A stretch of DNA of 11,630 bases from Sandaracinaceae bacterium (GCA_017881145.1 JADGRG010000140.1:1-11630); one strand, 5' to 3'; shown: positions 1 to 5,664, counted from the first letter of the stretch. Made by a program: numbers and translations. Notes: generated by a model not told the origin, from the sequence alone.

Positions 1-2
1 CA

Positions 3-317
3 GCGCTGCGCTCCACGGTCATTCTCGTCGACGGGCTGGTGAGCGAGATCGGCGCACCAAAGGGCCAACTCGACATGGTGCTCACCAATGGTCGGCAGCT
101 CTACGCCTTGCGGCGTGGTGACCCGATGGTGCTGGTCGAGCGCGATCGGCTTTCGCTCGCGGACGAGCAAGCAAAACCGGCGCGCGCCGTCGAAGCCGTG
201 CGCTATGTGATGCTGGCGACCATCGAGCGCGATACGCCCGTTGAGTACCGAGGCATCGAAGACAGCCATTTGGTCGCCATCGATCGCGATCTGCACGTGA
301 CCAGCTACGCGCTCTGA
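3..317 (+). CDS. Class II glutamine amidotransferase, C-terminal part (partial at 5' edge)
   Basis: The reading frame is open from the left edge to the TGA at 315-317, giving about 104 residues of a gene whose start lies outside the window. The visible part contains a segment like LTNGRQLYALRRG, followed by a beta-rich tail with VRYVMLATIE and a closing SHLVAIDRDL. This resembles the C-terminal half of class II (Ntn-type) glutamine amidotransferases of the YafJ/EgtC kind, where 'llTdGrrLyalR' and a late 'vasepl...p..slvaidrdl' stretch are typical. The catalytic N-terminal Cys is not in the window, so activity cannot be judged. A GTG at 39 could be read as a start, but the frame continues upstream with coherent protein sequence (ALRSTVILVDGL), so an internal start is unlikely. 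The gene is convergent with the TPR protein, with 35 bp between stops. The family call is moderately sure. Confidence 0.6.
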   Translation, partial: ALRSTVILVDGLVSEIGAPKGQLDMVLTNGRQLYALRRGDPMVLVERDRLSLADEQAKPARAVEAVRYVMLATIERDTPVEYRGIEDSHLVAIDRDLHVTSYAL

Positions 318-333
318 GCAAAGCTGTCTGTGA

Positions 334-346
334 GTCGCCGCGCGAC
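334..346. terminator. Small dyad between convergent stops
   Basis: The arms GTCGC and GCGAC pair perfectly around a CGC loop in the 35-bp gap between two convergent genes. There is no T-run on either strand, so it is at best a weak or factor-assisted terminator. It could also be chance in GC-rich DNA. Confidence 0.2.
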
Positions 347-352
347 GGCTCT

Positions 353-1249
353 TCAGGGCTTGCTGGTGCTGCCCGTCGTGTGCTTCTTCCACACGCGCAT
401 GTTCAGCTCGTTGAGGCGTTTGAGCGCGTCTGGCACGAGCGCGGAGCGCGGCCAGCGTCGCCACAAGAGCTTGAGCGCATCGCGCGCGTCATCGAGATTG
501 CCCAGGTCGTCGGCGCACTGACTCAAGAGCCAGGCAGCGTCGTCCTGCAGATCCTTGTCGATGTTCTGCTCCAGCACACCCTTGGCGAGCACCTGCGCCT
601 CAGCCGGACGGCCGAGATCCCGCAATGCCTTGGCCAAGTTGTATCTCACAGCCGGGATGTGCGAGGCCTCTTCCTTCTGACGAATCGCTTCGCGAAACGA
701 CTCTGCGGCTTCCGCGTAGCGGCCGGTCGCCATCAAGTTCAGACCGTTCTGATAGGCGGCGATCGAAAGCTCCAAGCGGAAGCGGTCTTCGGTGTCGCGG
801 AAGAACTCCTCTTCGGCCTTGGAGAGCTGCTCCTTGCGGATCTCCTCGTAGCCCTCGACGACCTTGGTCAGCTCTTTTTGCCGAATCAGCGCGTAGTAAG
901 CAGTGGCCTTGGCTTCGGCCTGCTCGCGCTGCTCGCCGCGCCGGATCTCCTCTGCCAAGTCGCGCCGCAGCTGCTTGACCTCACGCGTCAGCTCTTCCTT
1001 CTCGGACTCGATCTCGTTGATGCGAACATCCGACCAGAGCTTGAGGCCGACGAACGAGAGCGTCGCGAAGAGGCCGTAGGCCACGGCGCTGTTCCAGTTG
1101 AAGCGACGCTCGTACCCAGCCTGTCGCTTGGCGATGGACTTGATGTCCGCCGCCAGCGAGTTGGTGAGATTGTTGGTCTTGATGATGAGGCCCCGAGATT
1201 CGATGATCTCGGTCTTGATCTCGCGGATCTCGTCGTCGGCGTCGCGCAT
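353..1249 (-). CDS. Membrane-anchored coiled-coil / TPR-repeat protein
   Basis: This is a 298-residue protein of unknown function. From the N-terminus it shows a charged, helical segment (about 1-50), one hydrophobic transmembrane helix (about 54-71, VAYGLFATLSFVG), a long highly charged helix likely to form a coiled coil (about 75-145, rich in E, K, R and Q), then a C-terminal solenoid of three TPR-like units (about 163-195, 199-227 and 235-268, with motifs such as GRYAEAAESFREAI and LGRPAEAQVLAKGVL). I place the start at the ATG ending at 1249 because AGGAAGG lies 5 nt upstream. The frame is open further upstream, but that sequence is Pro/Arg-rich and looks non-coding. The layout suggests a scaffold that assembles partners at the inner membrane, somewhat like YbgF/CpoB-type proteins, although it lacks a signal peptide. 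It is divergent from a lipoprotein gene. Function is inferred only from architecture. Confidence 0.85.
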   Translation of the reverse strand: MRDADDEIREIKTEIIESRGLIIKTNNLTNSLAADIKSIAKRQAGYERRFNWNSAVAYGLFATLSFVGLKLWSDVRINEIESEKEELTREVKQLRRDLAEEIRRGEQREQAEAKATAYYALIRQKELTKVVEGYEEIRKEQLSKAEEEFFRDTEDRFRLELSIAAYQNGLNLMATGRYAEAAESFREAIRQKEEASHIPAVRYNLAKALRDLGRPAEAQVLAKGVLEQNIDKDLQDDAAWLLSQCADDLGNLDDARDALKLLWRRWPRSALVPDALKRLNELNMRVWKKHTTGSTSKP

Positions 1250-1254
1250 TGGGG

Positions 1255-1261
1255 CCTTCCT
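1255..1261 (-). promoter_or_regulatory. Ribosome binding site of the TPR protein
   Basis: AGGAAGG (reading leftward) lies 5 nt before the ATG at 1249. It decides the start among several in-frame candidates, the longest of which would begin near 1525 inside the divergent gene. Confidence 0.7.
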
Positions 1262-1331
1262 AACGTGATGCTGCGCGCCCCGCAAGTTGGGACGCCGGCC
1301 CGGGCCTCCGCCGCGCGGGCCCCGCCGCCGC

Positions 1332-1360
1332 TTGACGGCTCCTGGGCAAGCGCCTAAAAG
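1332..1360 (+). promoter_or_regulatory. Sigma70-like promoter for the lipoprotein-efp-epmA group
   Basis: TTGACG (1332-1337, five of six consensus bases) and TAAAAG (1355-1360, four of six) are separated by 17 bp. Transcription would begin near 1367, about 19 nt before the lipoprotein ATG. The -10 is flanked by the inverted pair AGCGC (1349-1353) and GCGCT (1360-1364). It lies in the 136-bp divergent interval between the TPR and lipoprotein genes. This is a pattern match only. Confidence 0.5.
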
Positions 1361-1385
1361 CGCTGGCGTTCCGGACGAAAAACTC

Positions 1386-1835
1386 ATGAATCTCCGCCCG
1401 CTTCGCTGGCCTCCGGCGCTTCCGCTCCTTGCCCGCTGCGCCGTCATGTGCGCGGTGCTCTGCACAGTGGCGGGCTGCGGCGCCCAACGCTTCATCATAA
1501 TCGGCACCGCCAGCGCTCCGAGCACCAGCGGCTACGTCGAAATCGAGCACGTCGACAAGCACGAAGTCGCCATCAAGGTCCGGATGGAGCAGCTGCATCC
1601 GGCCGAGCGGCTCGACGCTGCGTTTTCGAGCTATGTCGTGTGGCTACAAGGCGAAAGCGGAAATCCCGTCCGCGCCGGCAGCTTGCGCTACGACGCCGAT
1701 GCGCGCGCCGGTGAGCTGCGAACCAAAACCCCGTTCCGGAAATTCGTTGTCAAGGTCACGGCGGAGGCGAATGATAAGCCCAGCGCGCCGAGCCATTTCA
1801 TGGTCGCGAGCCAAGAGGTCTTGGTCGCAGACTGA
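1386..1835 (+). CDS. Small predicted lipoprotein, unknown function
   Basis: This is a 149-residue secreted lipoprotein candidate. The N-terminus has arginines (R4, R7), a hydrophobic core (about 9-27) and a lipobox ending in VAGC, with the lipid-modified Cys at 31. The mature part is a compact, probably all-beta domain with alternating hydrophobic residues (GYVEIEHV, YVVWLQGES, KFVVKVTAE). The ATG at 1386 is chosen because it gives a normal signal peptide; the frame is open further upstream, but that sequence is Pro/Arg-rich and unlike protein. No strong Shine-Dalgarno is visible. The efp gene begins 53 bp after the stop, so the two may share a transcript from the promoter at 1332-1360. I do not recognise a family. 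The mature domain vaguely recalls small beta-sandwich domains such as those of anti-sigma-factor extracytoplasmic parts, but that is weak. Confidence 0.8.
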   Translation: MNLRPLRWPPALPLLARCAVMCAVLCTVAGCGAQRFIIIGTASAPSTSGYVEIEHVDKHEVAIKVRMEQLHPAERLDAAFSSYVVWLQGESGNPVRAGSLRYDADARAGELRTKTPFRKFVVKVTAEANDKPSAPSHFMVASQEVLVAD

Positions 1836-1876
1836 CGCCAGAGCAGCGCTGAACACCGCGACACCGCACAGAGCCG

Positions 1877-1881
1877 AGGAG
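1877..1881 (+). promoter_or_regulatory. Ribosome binding site of efp
   Basis: AGGAG lies 7 nt before the GTG at 1889. It fixes the start of EF-P on a non-ATG codon, and no nearer in-frame ATG would preserve the conserved N-terminus. Confidence 0.75.
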
Positions 1882-1888
1882 AACACGC

Positions 1889-2458
1889 GTGTACGATACC
1901 TCTGATATCAAGAAGAACCTGAAGATCAAGCTCGACGGCGTGCCCTTCTCGGTCGTTGATTTCCAGTTCGTGAAGCCCGGCAAAGGTAACGCGTTCACTC
2001 GGACCAAGCTGCGCAACATGTATACCGGCGCGGTCATCGACCGCACCTTCCGCTCGAATGAAAAGCTCGAGCCAGCGGACATGGACGAGCGCCAGATGCA
2101 GTTCCTCTTCAAGGAGGGCGACTCCTACGTGTTCATGGACACGAGCAGCTACGACCAGCTCAACCTGAGCGAAGAACAGCTCGGCGAGAACAAGTGGTAC
2201 CTGATCGACAACACCATGGTGGAGGTGCTTTTCTTCAACGAGAAGCCCATTGGTGTCACGCCGCCCACCTTCGTGATCATGAAAGTTCTGCGCACTGAGC
2301 CGGGATTCAAGGGCGACACTTCGGGCGGCGCCATGAAGCCAGCCACGATGGAGACGGGCCTCCAGGTCACCGTCCCACTCTTCATCAACGAAGGCGAAAC
2401 CCTGAAGATCGACACCCGCACCGGCGAGTACGCCGAGCGCGTGAACGTCAAGCGGTAG
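1889..2458 (+). CDS. efp: Elongation factor P
   Basis: EF-P binds between the P and E sites of stalled ribosomes and speeds peptide-bond formation at polyproline stretches. The 189-residue length is normal. Domain I carries the conserved loop KPGKGNAF with Lys32 at the tip, aligning with Lys34 of E. coli EF-P, the residue that receives beta-lysine. The C-terminal OB domain ends with the family signature ETGLQVTVPLFINEGE followed by IDTRTGEY. Translation starts at GTG with a good ribosome binding site. The loop sequence (PGKG rather than an arginine tip as in EarP-type EF-P, or the unmodified-type loop) predicts lysylation, and the next gene encodes the matching enzyme. It lies 53 bp after a lipoprotein gene and 2 bp before epmA, so efp and epmA are almost certainly co-transcribed. 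Identity is secure. Confidence 0.97.
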   Translation: MYDTSDIKKNLKIKLDGVPFSVVDFQFVKPGKGNAFTRTKLRNMYTGAVIDRTFRSNEKLEPADMDERQMQFLFKEGDSYVFMDTSSYDQLNLSEEQLGENKWYLIDNTMVEVLFFNEKPIGVTPPTFVIMKVLRTEPGFKGDTSGGAMKPATMETGLQVTVPLFINEGETLKIDTRTGEYAERVNVKR

Positions 2459-2460
2459 TT

Positions 2461-3660
2461 ATGCGCGAAAGAAGTGCCGCGCGTACTCTGGCCGCGCTCC
2501 GGGCCGGCACACAGGTCAGCGTCGCCGGACGCGTCATCGCCCGCCTGGGCGATGGTTTCATGCTGCAGGACGACACTGGCTGCGTGGAGGTCGCCTCGGC
2601 CACGGCTGCGCCGATGGGCGCATTCGTGACCGCGTTAGGCACGTGGGACGGCGCACGCGTCTCACTGAGCAGCATCGACGTCGTGAGCGCGGGCGGCGAG
2701 CGCTTCACGCGCGCCGAGAGCGATTGGACGTACCTCTCCGGCAAGCGCCTCGCCAATCTGCGAACGCGCCATGCGATCACACGCGCCGCGCGCGCATTCT
2801 TCGATGGCGAAGGGCTGCTCGAGGTGGACACGCCGGCGATTGTCCCCTGCCCTGGGCTCGATGTGCATCTGGATGCGATCGAGGTGCTCGGAATGGGCGC
2901 ACCGCGTTGGCTGCACACCAGCCCCGAATACCAGATGAAGCGGCTGCTGGTGACCGGCGTTCCAGGAGTCTACCAAATCGGGAAAGCCTTTCGGCGCGGG
3001 GAGCGCGGCAAGCTGCACGAGCCGGAGTTCATGATGCTCGAGTGGTATCGGAACTTCGCGGGCGCTCAGGACATGATGCGCGACACCGAGGAGCTGGTGG
3101 CCCACGTCGCGCGCCTGGTCACTGGGAGCACGCGTTTGCCGGGGCTCAAGAATCCGGTGCAGGTCCAGCCGCCTTGGGAGCGCATCACGGTTGCGGATGC
3201 CTTTGCTCGCTACGCCAGCGTCGACCTCGATTCGGTGGTGCACGACGAGGAGCGCTTCTATCGAATCCTGGTCGAGAAGATCGAGCCCGAGCTGGGCCGC
3301 GATCATCCGACCTTCCTCACCCACTACCCCGCGCGCATGGCCTCGCTCTCGCGAGTTTCAGCCGAGGATCCGCGCTATGCGGAGCGCTTCGAGGCCTACC
3401 TTGATGGAGTCGAGCTCTGCAACGGCTTCACCGAGCTCACCGATGCCAGCGAGCAACGCAAGCGTCTGCAGGCCGACCAAGCCGCACGCGCCAAGCTCGG
3501 CCGCTCCGTGTATCCGGTCGATGAACGCTTCATCGCTGCACTCGAAGACGGTATCCCGCCCAGCGGCGGCAACGCATTGGGCGTCGACCGCCTGGTCATG
3601 CTCACGGTTGGCGCCAAGCAGATCGACGAAGTGCTCGCGTTCCCCTGCGCCCGCATCTGA
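2461..3660 (+). CDS. epmA: EF-P lysine lysyltransferase (EpmA/GenX/PoxA), with N-terminal OB-fold-like extension
   Basis: This class II LysRS paralogue activates (R)-beta-lysine or lysine with ATP and attaches it to the tip lysine of EF-P. The catalytic core spans about residues 97-399: motif 1 (LLEVDTP, 119-125), the family stretch LHTSPEYQMKRLL (151-163), motif 2 (GKAFRRGERG then HEPEFMMLEWYR, 174-197), GVELCNGFTELTD (316-328), and motif 3 (GNALGVDRLVM, 370-380). Ala372 aligns with Ala298 of E. coli EpmA, where true LysRS has Gly, which argues for EpmA over a shortened LysRS. E. coli EpmA has 325 residues; the extra length here is mostly residues about 15-80, a beta-rich segment (VSVAGRVIARLGDG, FMLQDDTGCVEVA) resembling a minimal OB fold. 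The gene starts 2 bp after the efp stop with no clear ribosome binding site, suggesting translational coupling. The aminomutase gene epmB is not in this window. Confidence 0.95.
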   Translation: MRERSAARTLAALRAGTQVSVAGRVIARLGDGFMLQDDTGCVEVASATAAPMGAFVTALGTWDGARVSLSSIDVVSAGGERFTRAESDWTYLSGKRLANLRTRHAITRAARAFFDGEGLLEVDTPAIVPCPGLDVHLDAIEVLGMGAPRWLHTSPEYQMKRLLVTGVPGVYQIGKAFRRGERGKLHEPEFMMLEWYRNFAGAQDMMRDTEELVAHVARLVTGSTRLPGLKNPVQVQPPWERITVADAFARYASVDLDSVVHDEERFYRILVEKIEPELGRDHPTFLTHYPARMASLSRVSAEDPRYAERFEAYLDGVELCNGFTELTDASEQRKRLQADQAARAKLGRSVYPVDERFIAALEDGIPPSGGNALGVDRLVMLTVGAKQIDEVLAFPCARI

Positions 3661-3672
3661 AGAGCTGTCGAA

Positions 3673-3782
3673 AACTCGGCGCAGAGCGAGTTCGCATACC
3701 CGCCGAGCAGCCTTCGGCTCTCGGCGTAGCGCGCCCGCAGAAGCGGAGGGAGCGCTACTCACGTAGCGTGACCGACAATCGG
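3673..3782. repeat. Cluster of consecutive palindromes between convergent genes
   Basis: The 160-bp gap between the epmA stop and the leftward lipoprotein stop contains no gene but five end-to-end dyads. They are: (i) AACTCG/CGAGTT at 3673-3692; (ii) CGCCGAG plus AGCC pairing with GGCT plus CTCGGCG around a TTC loop, with one unpaired C, at 3701-3726; (iii) GTAGCGC/GCGCTAC enclosing CCGC-AGAA-GCGG at 3726-3758; (iv) CACG-TAG-CGTG at 3760-3770; (v) CCGA-CAA-TCGG at 3772-3782, which overlaps an alternative dyad TCGGA/TCCGA. Dyad (ii) shares a 15-nt core with the repeats at 5526-5625. The position suits bidirectional termination or a REP/BIME-like element. No long T-run follows any stem; one T5 lies at about 3806-3810. 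Confidence 0.6.
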
Positions 3783-3820
3783 AGTCCGAAAGCAGCTATG
3801 AGCCATTTTTCGGCAGCTCG

Positions 3821-4582
3821 TCAGTCCGGCTTGCCGCCACCGACGCACGCACCACCGGTGCACACGACCGAAAGCTTCACCGTGTGTCCGGAGCCCGGCG
3901 CGCCGAAGTTGAAAGTGGTCGCCTCTCCGGTCGCCACGCCGTTCTTGTCCAGCGCCTCGACATTGACTTCGCCGACCTCGTCGCCCGCAAGCTTGCGTGA
4001 AAGGTCTGGCACCGCGCGGTATTGGTCGGCGCCGCTGCCGGCTTCCTTGCAGGGCACGGTGCTCTCGAGCAGAAGCTGACTGCCATCCTTGCGCCACGCA
4101 CTGATCCGAAAGCGGTCGATGGCTGCGCTCTCGCAGGTGCCGAAGCCGAAGCTCCAGCGCAGCAAGAGATGCGCGGGTGCCGCCGTCAGCATCACAGCTG
4201 GATCGGCGACCACAGTGGTGCCATCTCCGACCACGTTCACCGGCACTTCACCCGCTTGCAGGCTGTCCATGATGGCCACGCCTTGCGAGTCGACGCCGAA
4301 GAGACGCACGTGGTAGCCACCGGGTGGCACCTCTTGGAAGCGGATCTCGCCGCTCTCGCAGGCGGCTTCCTCGACATACATCGGGTCGTCCAGCTCGGCA
4401 CGCACGACCTTCACGCCGACGGTCGCGCAGTCCTTGTGGTTGCCGAGCTCGTAGGGCACGACGAGCACGCCAGCCGCTGGCGCGTCCTTGGTGGCGCAGC
4501 CCGCTCCGAGCGAGCAGGCGACGACGGCGAGCGCAAGCGCCAGGCGCTGACGTCGATGCATGAGCAGTGCGAGCATGAGCAT
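3821..4582 (-). CDS. Predicted lipoprotein with beta-sandwich-like domain, unknown function
   Basis: This is a 253-residue secreted lipoprotein candidate. The signal peptide has basic residues (R10, R11, R13), a hydrophobic core (LALALAVVAC) and a lipobox LGAGC with Cys29. The mature protein contains a segment like carboxypeptidase-regulatory or related beta-sandwich domains (about 78-130, EIRFQEVPPGGYHVRLFGVD, then a DGTTVVADP strand), then a second beta-rich region (about 135-243). Six further cysteines (52, 75, 150, 178, 241, 246) suggest disulfides, fitting an extracytoplasmic location. I chose the ATG at 4582 because GGGAGG precedes it by 9-10 nt; the ATG at 4561 is a plausible alternative and leaves the signal peptide intact. 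It lies 99 bp downstream of mazG on the same strand and may be read through from it. I recognise no family with known function. Such lipoproteins are common in myxobacteria (inference). Confidence 0.8.
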   Translation of the reverse strand: MLMLALLMHRRQRLALALAVVACSLGAGCATKDAPAAGVLVVPYELGNHKDCATVGVKVVRAELDDPMYVEEAACESGEIRFQEVPPGGYHVRLFGVDSQGVAIMDSLQAGEVPVNVVGDGTTVVADPAVMLTAAPAHLLLRWSFGFGTCESAAIDRFRISAWRKDGSQLLLESTVPCKEAGSGADQYRAVPDLSRKLAGDEVGEVNVEALDKNGVATGEATTFNFGAPGSGHTVKLSVVCTGGACVGGGKPD

Positions 4583-4591
4583 GGTGGTCGA

Positions 4592-4597
4592 CCTCCC
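4592..4597 (-). promoter_or_regulatory. Ribosome binding site of the leftward lipoprotein
   Basis: GGGAGG (reading leftward) lies 9 nt before the ATG at 4582. It supports that start over the ATG codons at 4576 and 4561 and over a longer upstream frame. Confidence 0.6.
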
Positions 4598-4601
4598 GAT
4601 G

Positions 4602-4628
4602 CACCCAGAACCTTGGGTGGTATTCTGG
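4602..4628 (-). promoter_or_regulatory. Two mutually exclusive hairpins just upstream of a ribosome binding site
   Basis: Reading leftward, CCAGAA (4628-4623) can pair with TTCTGG (4610-4605), or CACCCA (4619-4614) can pair with TGGGTG (4607-4602). The two use the same TGG, so only one can form. The second ends 4 nt before the GGGAGG ribosome binding site. This may be a mazG terminator or a switch affecting lipoprotein translation, or chance. Confidence 0.25.
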
Positions 4629-4681
4629 AGGCTATCTCCACACATGTAGGGAACCAAGAAATCGACAGCGTGAGACTGCCG

Positions 4682-5473
4682 CTAGCCCGGTTCCCGCGCT
4701 TTCACCTCGCGCCAGAGCCCGTTCAGCGCCTCGGGCGCAAGTCCGGTCAACGTGTGGCCACGCTCCTGCGCCAGACGCTCGACGCCGCGAACCCGCTCGG
4801 TGAAGCGGTCCAGCGTTGCCCGCAGGGCAGCCTCGGGATCGACCTCGGATTTACGCGCCACGCTGACCATCGCGAAGAGCACGTCGCCGAGCTCGTGTTC
4901 CACCGCAGCGGCGTCACCGCTCGCCAGCGCCTGATCCAGCTCGGCCAGCTCTTCATCGACCTTCGCCCGCGCGCCTGCACGATCCGGCCAGTCGAAGCCC
5001 ACCCGCGCGGCCTTTTCGCCGATCCGCGTCGCCCGCAAGAGCGACGGCAGCGCCTTGGGCACGCCATCGAGCACGCCACGGCCCTTCTTCTCTTCGGCCT
5101 TGATGGCCTCCCACTGAGTGAGCACCTCGCTCGTTCCACTGACCTTTACGTCGCCAAAGACGTGCGGATGCCTGCGCACGAGCTTCTCGCAGATCGCGCT
5201 CACCACGTCATCCGGGCCAAACCAACCCTGGGCGCGCGCCAGCTCGGCCTGGAAGACGATCTGCAGGAGCAGATCGCCGAGCTCTTCGCGCAGCTCCGCA
5301 GCGGAGCCACTGTCGATGGCGTCGACCACCTCGTGGGCTTCTTCCACGACGTAAGGGCGCAGCGTCTGCAGCGTCTGCTCGCGATCCCATGGACAACCGT
5401 CCGGACCGAGCAGGCGTCGCATGATCTCGACCAACCGAGTTAGACTCCGACCATCCTGTTGCGAAAGCGACAT
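4682..5473 (-). CDS. mazG: Nucleoside triphosphate pyrophosphohydrolase MazG
   Basis: MazG hydrolyses (d)NTPs to the monophosphate and pyrophosphate, removing damaged nucleotides and, in E. coli, lowering ppGpp. The 263-residue length equals that of E. coli MazG. Two tandem MazG modules are visible. The first (about 11-115) has CPWDREQT (27-34), VVEEAHEVVDAI (42-53, Mg-binding E45, E48 and D51 region) and EELGDLLLQIVF (63-74). The linker carries the family stretch WEAIKAEEK...VLDGVPKALPSLLRA. The second (about 165-235) has VDEELAELDQAL and HELGDVLFAMV (193-203), and the protein ends with LNGLWREVK. The start is set at the ATG ending at 5473, which leaves a short leader before the conserved core. 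No Shine-Dalgarno precedes it, and a promoter-like sequence lies unusually close, so translation may be near-leaderless. It is divergent from the TetR group across the hairpin repeats. No toxin gene adjoins it. Confidence 0.95.
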   Translation of the reverse strand: MSLSQQDGRSLTRLVEIMRRLLGPDGCPWDREQTLQTLRPYVVEEAHEVVDAIDSGSAAELREELGDLLLQIVFQAELARAQGWFGPDDVVSAICEKLVRRHPHVFGDVKVSGTSEVLTQWEAIKAEEKKGRGVLDGVPKALPSLLRATRIGEKAARVGFDWPDRAGARAKVDEELAELDQALASGDAAAVEHELGDVLFAMVSVARKSEVDPEAALRATLDRFTERVRGVERLAQERGHTLTGLAPEALNGLWREVKAREPG

Positions 5474-5481
5474 GGCGCGAC

Positions 5482-5510
5482 AATGTAGAAGGCGCGGCGT
5501 CCCGCTGCAA
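5482..5510 (-). promoter_or_regulatory. Possible mazG promoter (near-leaderless)
   Basis: Reading leftward, TTGCAG (5510-5505) and TACATT (5487-5482) are separated by 17 bp. The -35 is weak (three of six) and the -10 moderate (four of six). Transcription would start near 5475, only about 2 nt before the mazG ATG. Confidence 0.3.
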
Positions 5511-5525
5511 AGGCGGGCGCTGGTG

Positions 5526-5625
5526 ACATCCACCCAAAGCAGCCTTCGGCTCTTTGGCTACATCCACCCAAAGCAGCCTTCGGCTCTTTGGCTACATCCA
5601 CCAAAGCAGCCTTCGGCTCTTTGGC
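5526..5625. repeat. Three tandem 34-bp hairpin repeats
   Basis: Copies lie at 5526-5559, 5560-5593 and 5594-5625. The first two are identical; the third lacks one C in its CCC run and diverges after its last GGC. Each unit begins ACATCCACC and contains an imperfect palindrome: CCAAAG, an unpaired C, AGCC, loop TTC, GGCT, CTTTGG. The 15-nt core GCAGCCTTCGGCTCT also occurs at 3707-3721 inside another hairpin with a different but paired outer stem. The array occupies much of the 191-bp gap between mazG and the TetR gene. Open frames across it exist only because of the repetition and have no ribosome binding site. Confidence 0.9.
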
Positions 5626-5654
5626 GAGCTACCCTCCGAACCCAACTCGTGGCC

Positions 5655-5659
5655 AGAGG
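5655..5659 (+). promoter_or_regulatory. Ribosome binding site of the TetR regulator
   Basis: AGAGG lies 5 nt before the ATG at 5665. It places the start after the hairpin repeats rather than within them, where the frame is also open. Confidence 0.6.
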
Positions 5660-5664
5660 TCTTG

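Noticed and set aside
380..1357. A 325-codon + strand open frame opposite the TPR protein
   Set aside because: Its Leu-rich translation mirrors the coiled-coil/TPR gene on the other strand, which has a ribosome binding site and protein-like sequence.
2461..3660. Lysyl-tRNA synthetase (lysS) instead of EpmA
   Set aside because: The protein is too short for LysRS (about 500 residues), has the EpmA-type Ala in motif 3, and directly follows efp.
3798..3812. Rho-independent terminator using the T5 run after epmA
   Set aside because: Only a 3-bp stem precedes the T-run and the strong stems lie well upstream, so a classical intrinsic terminator is not supported.
4022..5443. A long open frame (473 codons) on the + strand, opposite mazG and the lipoprotein gene
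   Set aside because: It is antisense to two well-supported genes, spans their intergenic gap, and its translation lacks recognisable domains. Long antisense frames are expected in GC-rich DNA.
4682..5473. MazG as an antitoxin-linked or defence-island gene
   Set aside because: It has the full two-domain housekeeping length, and no toxin, mazEF or phage gene adjoins it.
5526..5625. CRISPR array
   Set aside because: The 34-bp units are directly tandem with no unique spacers, and no cas genes are present.
5421..5660. Coding reading of the tandem repeats (repeated SLRLFGYIH or KQPSALW peptides)
   Set aside because: The frames stay open through repetition only. There is no ribosome binding site, and the TetR domain starts cleanly at 5665.
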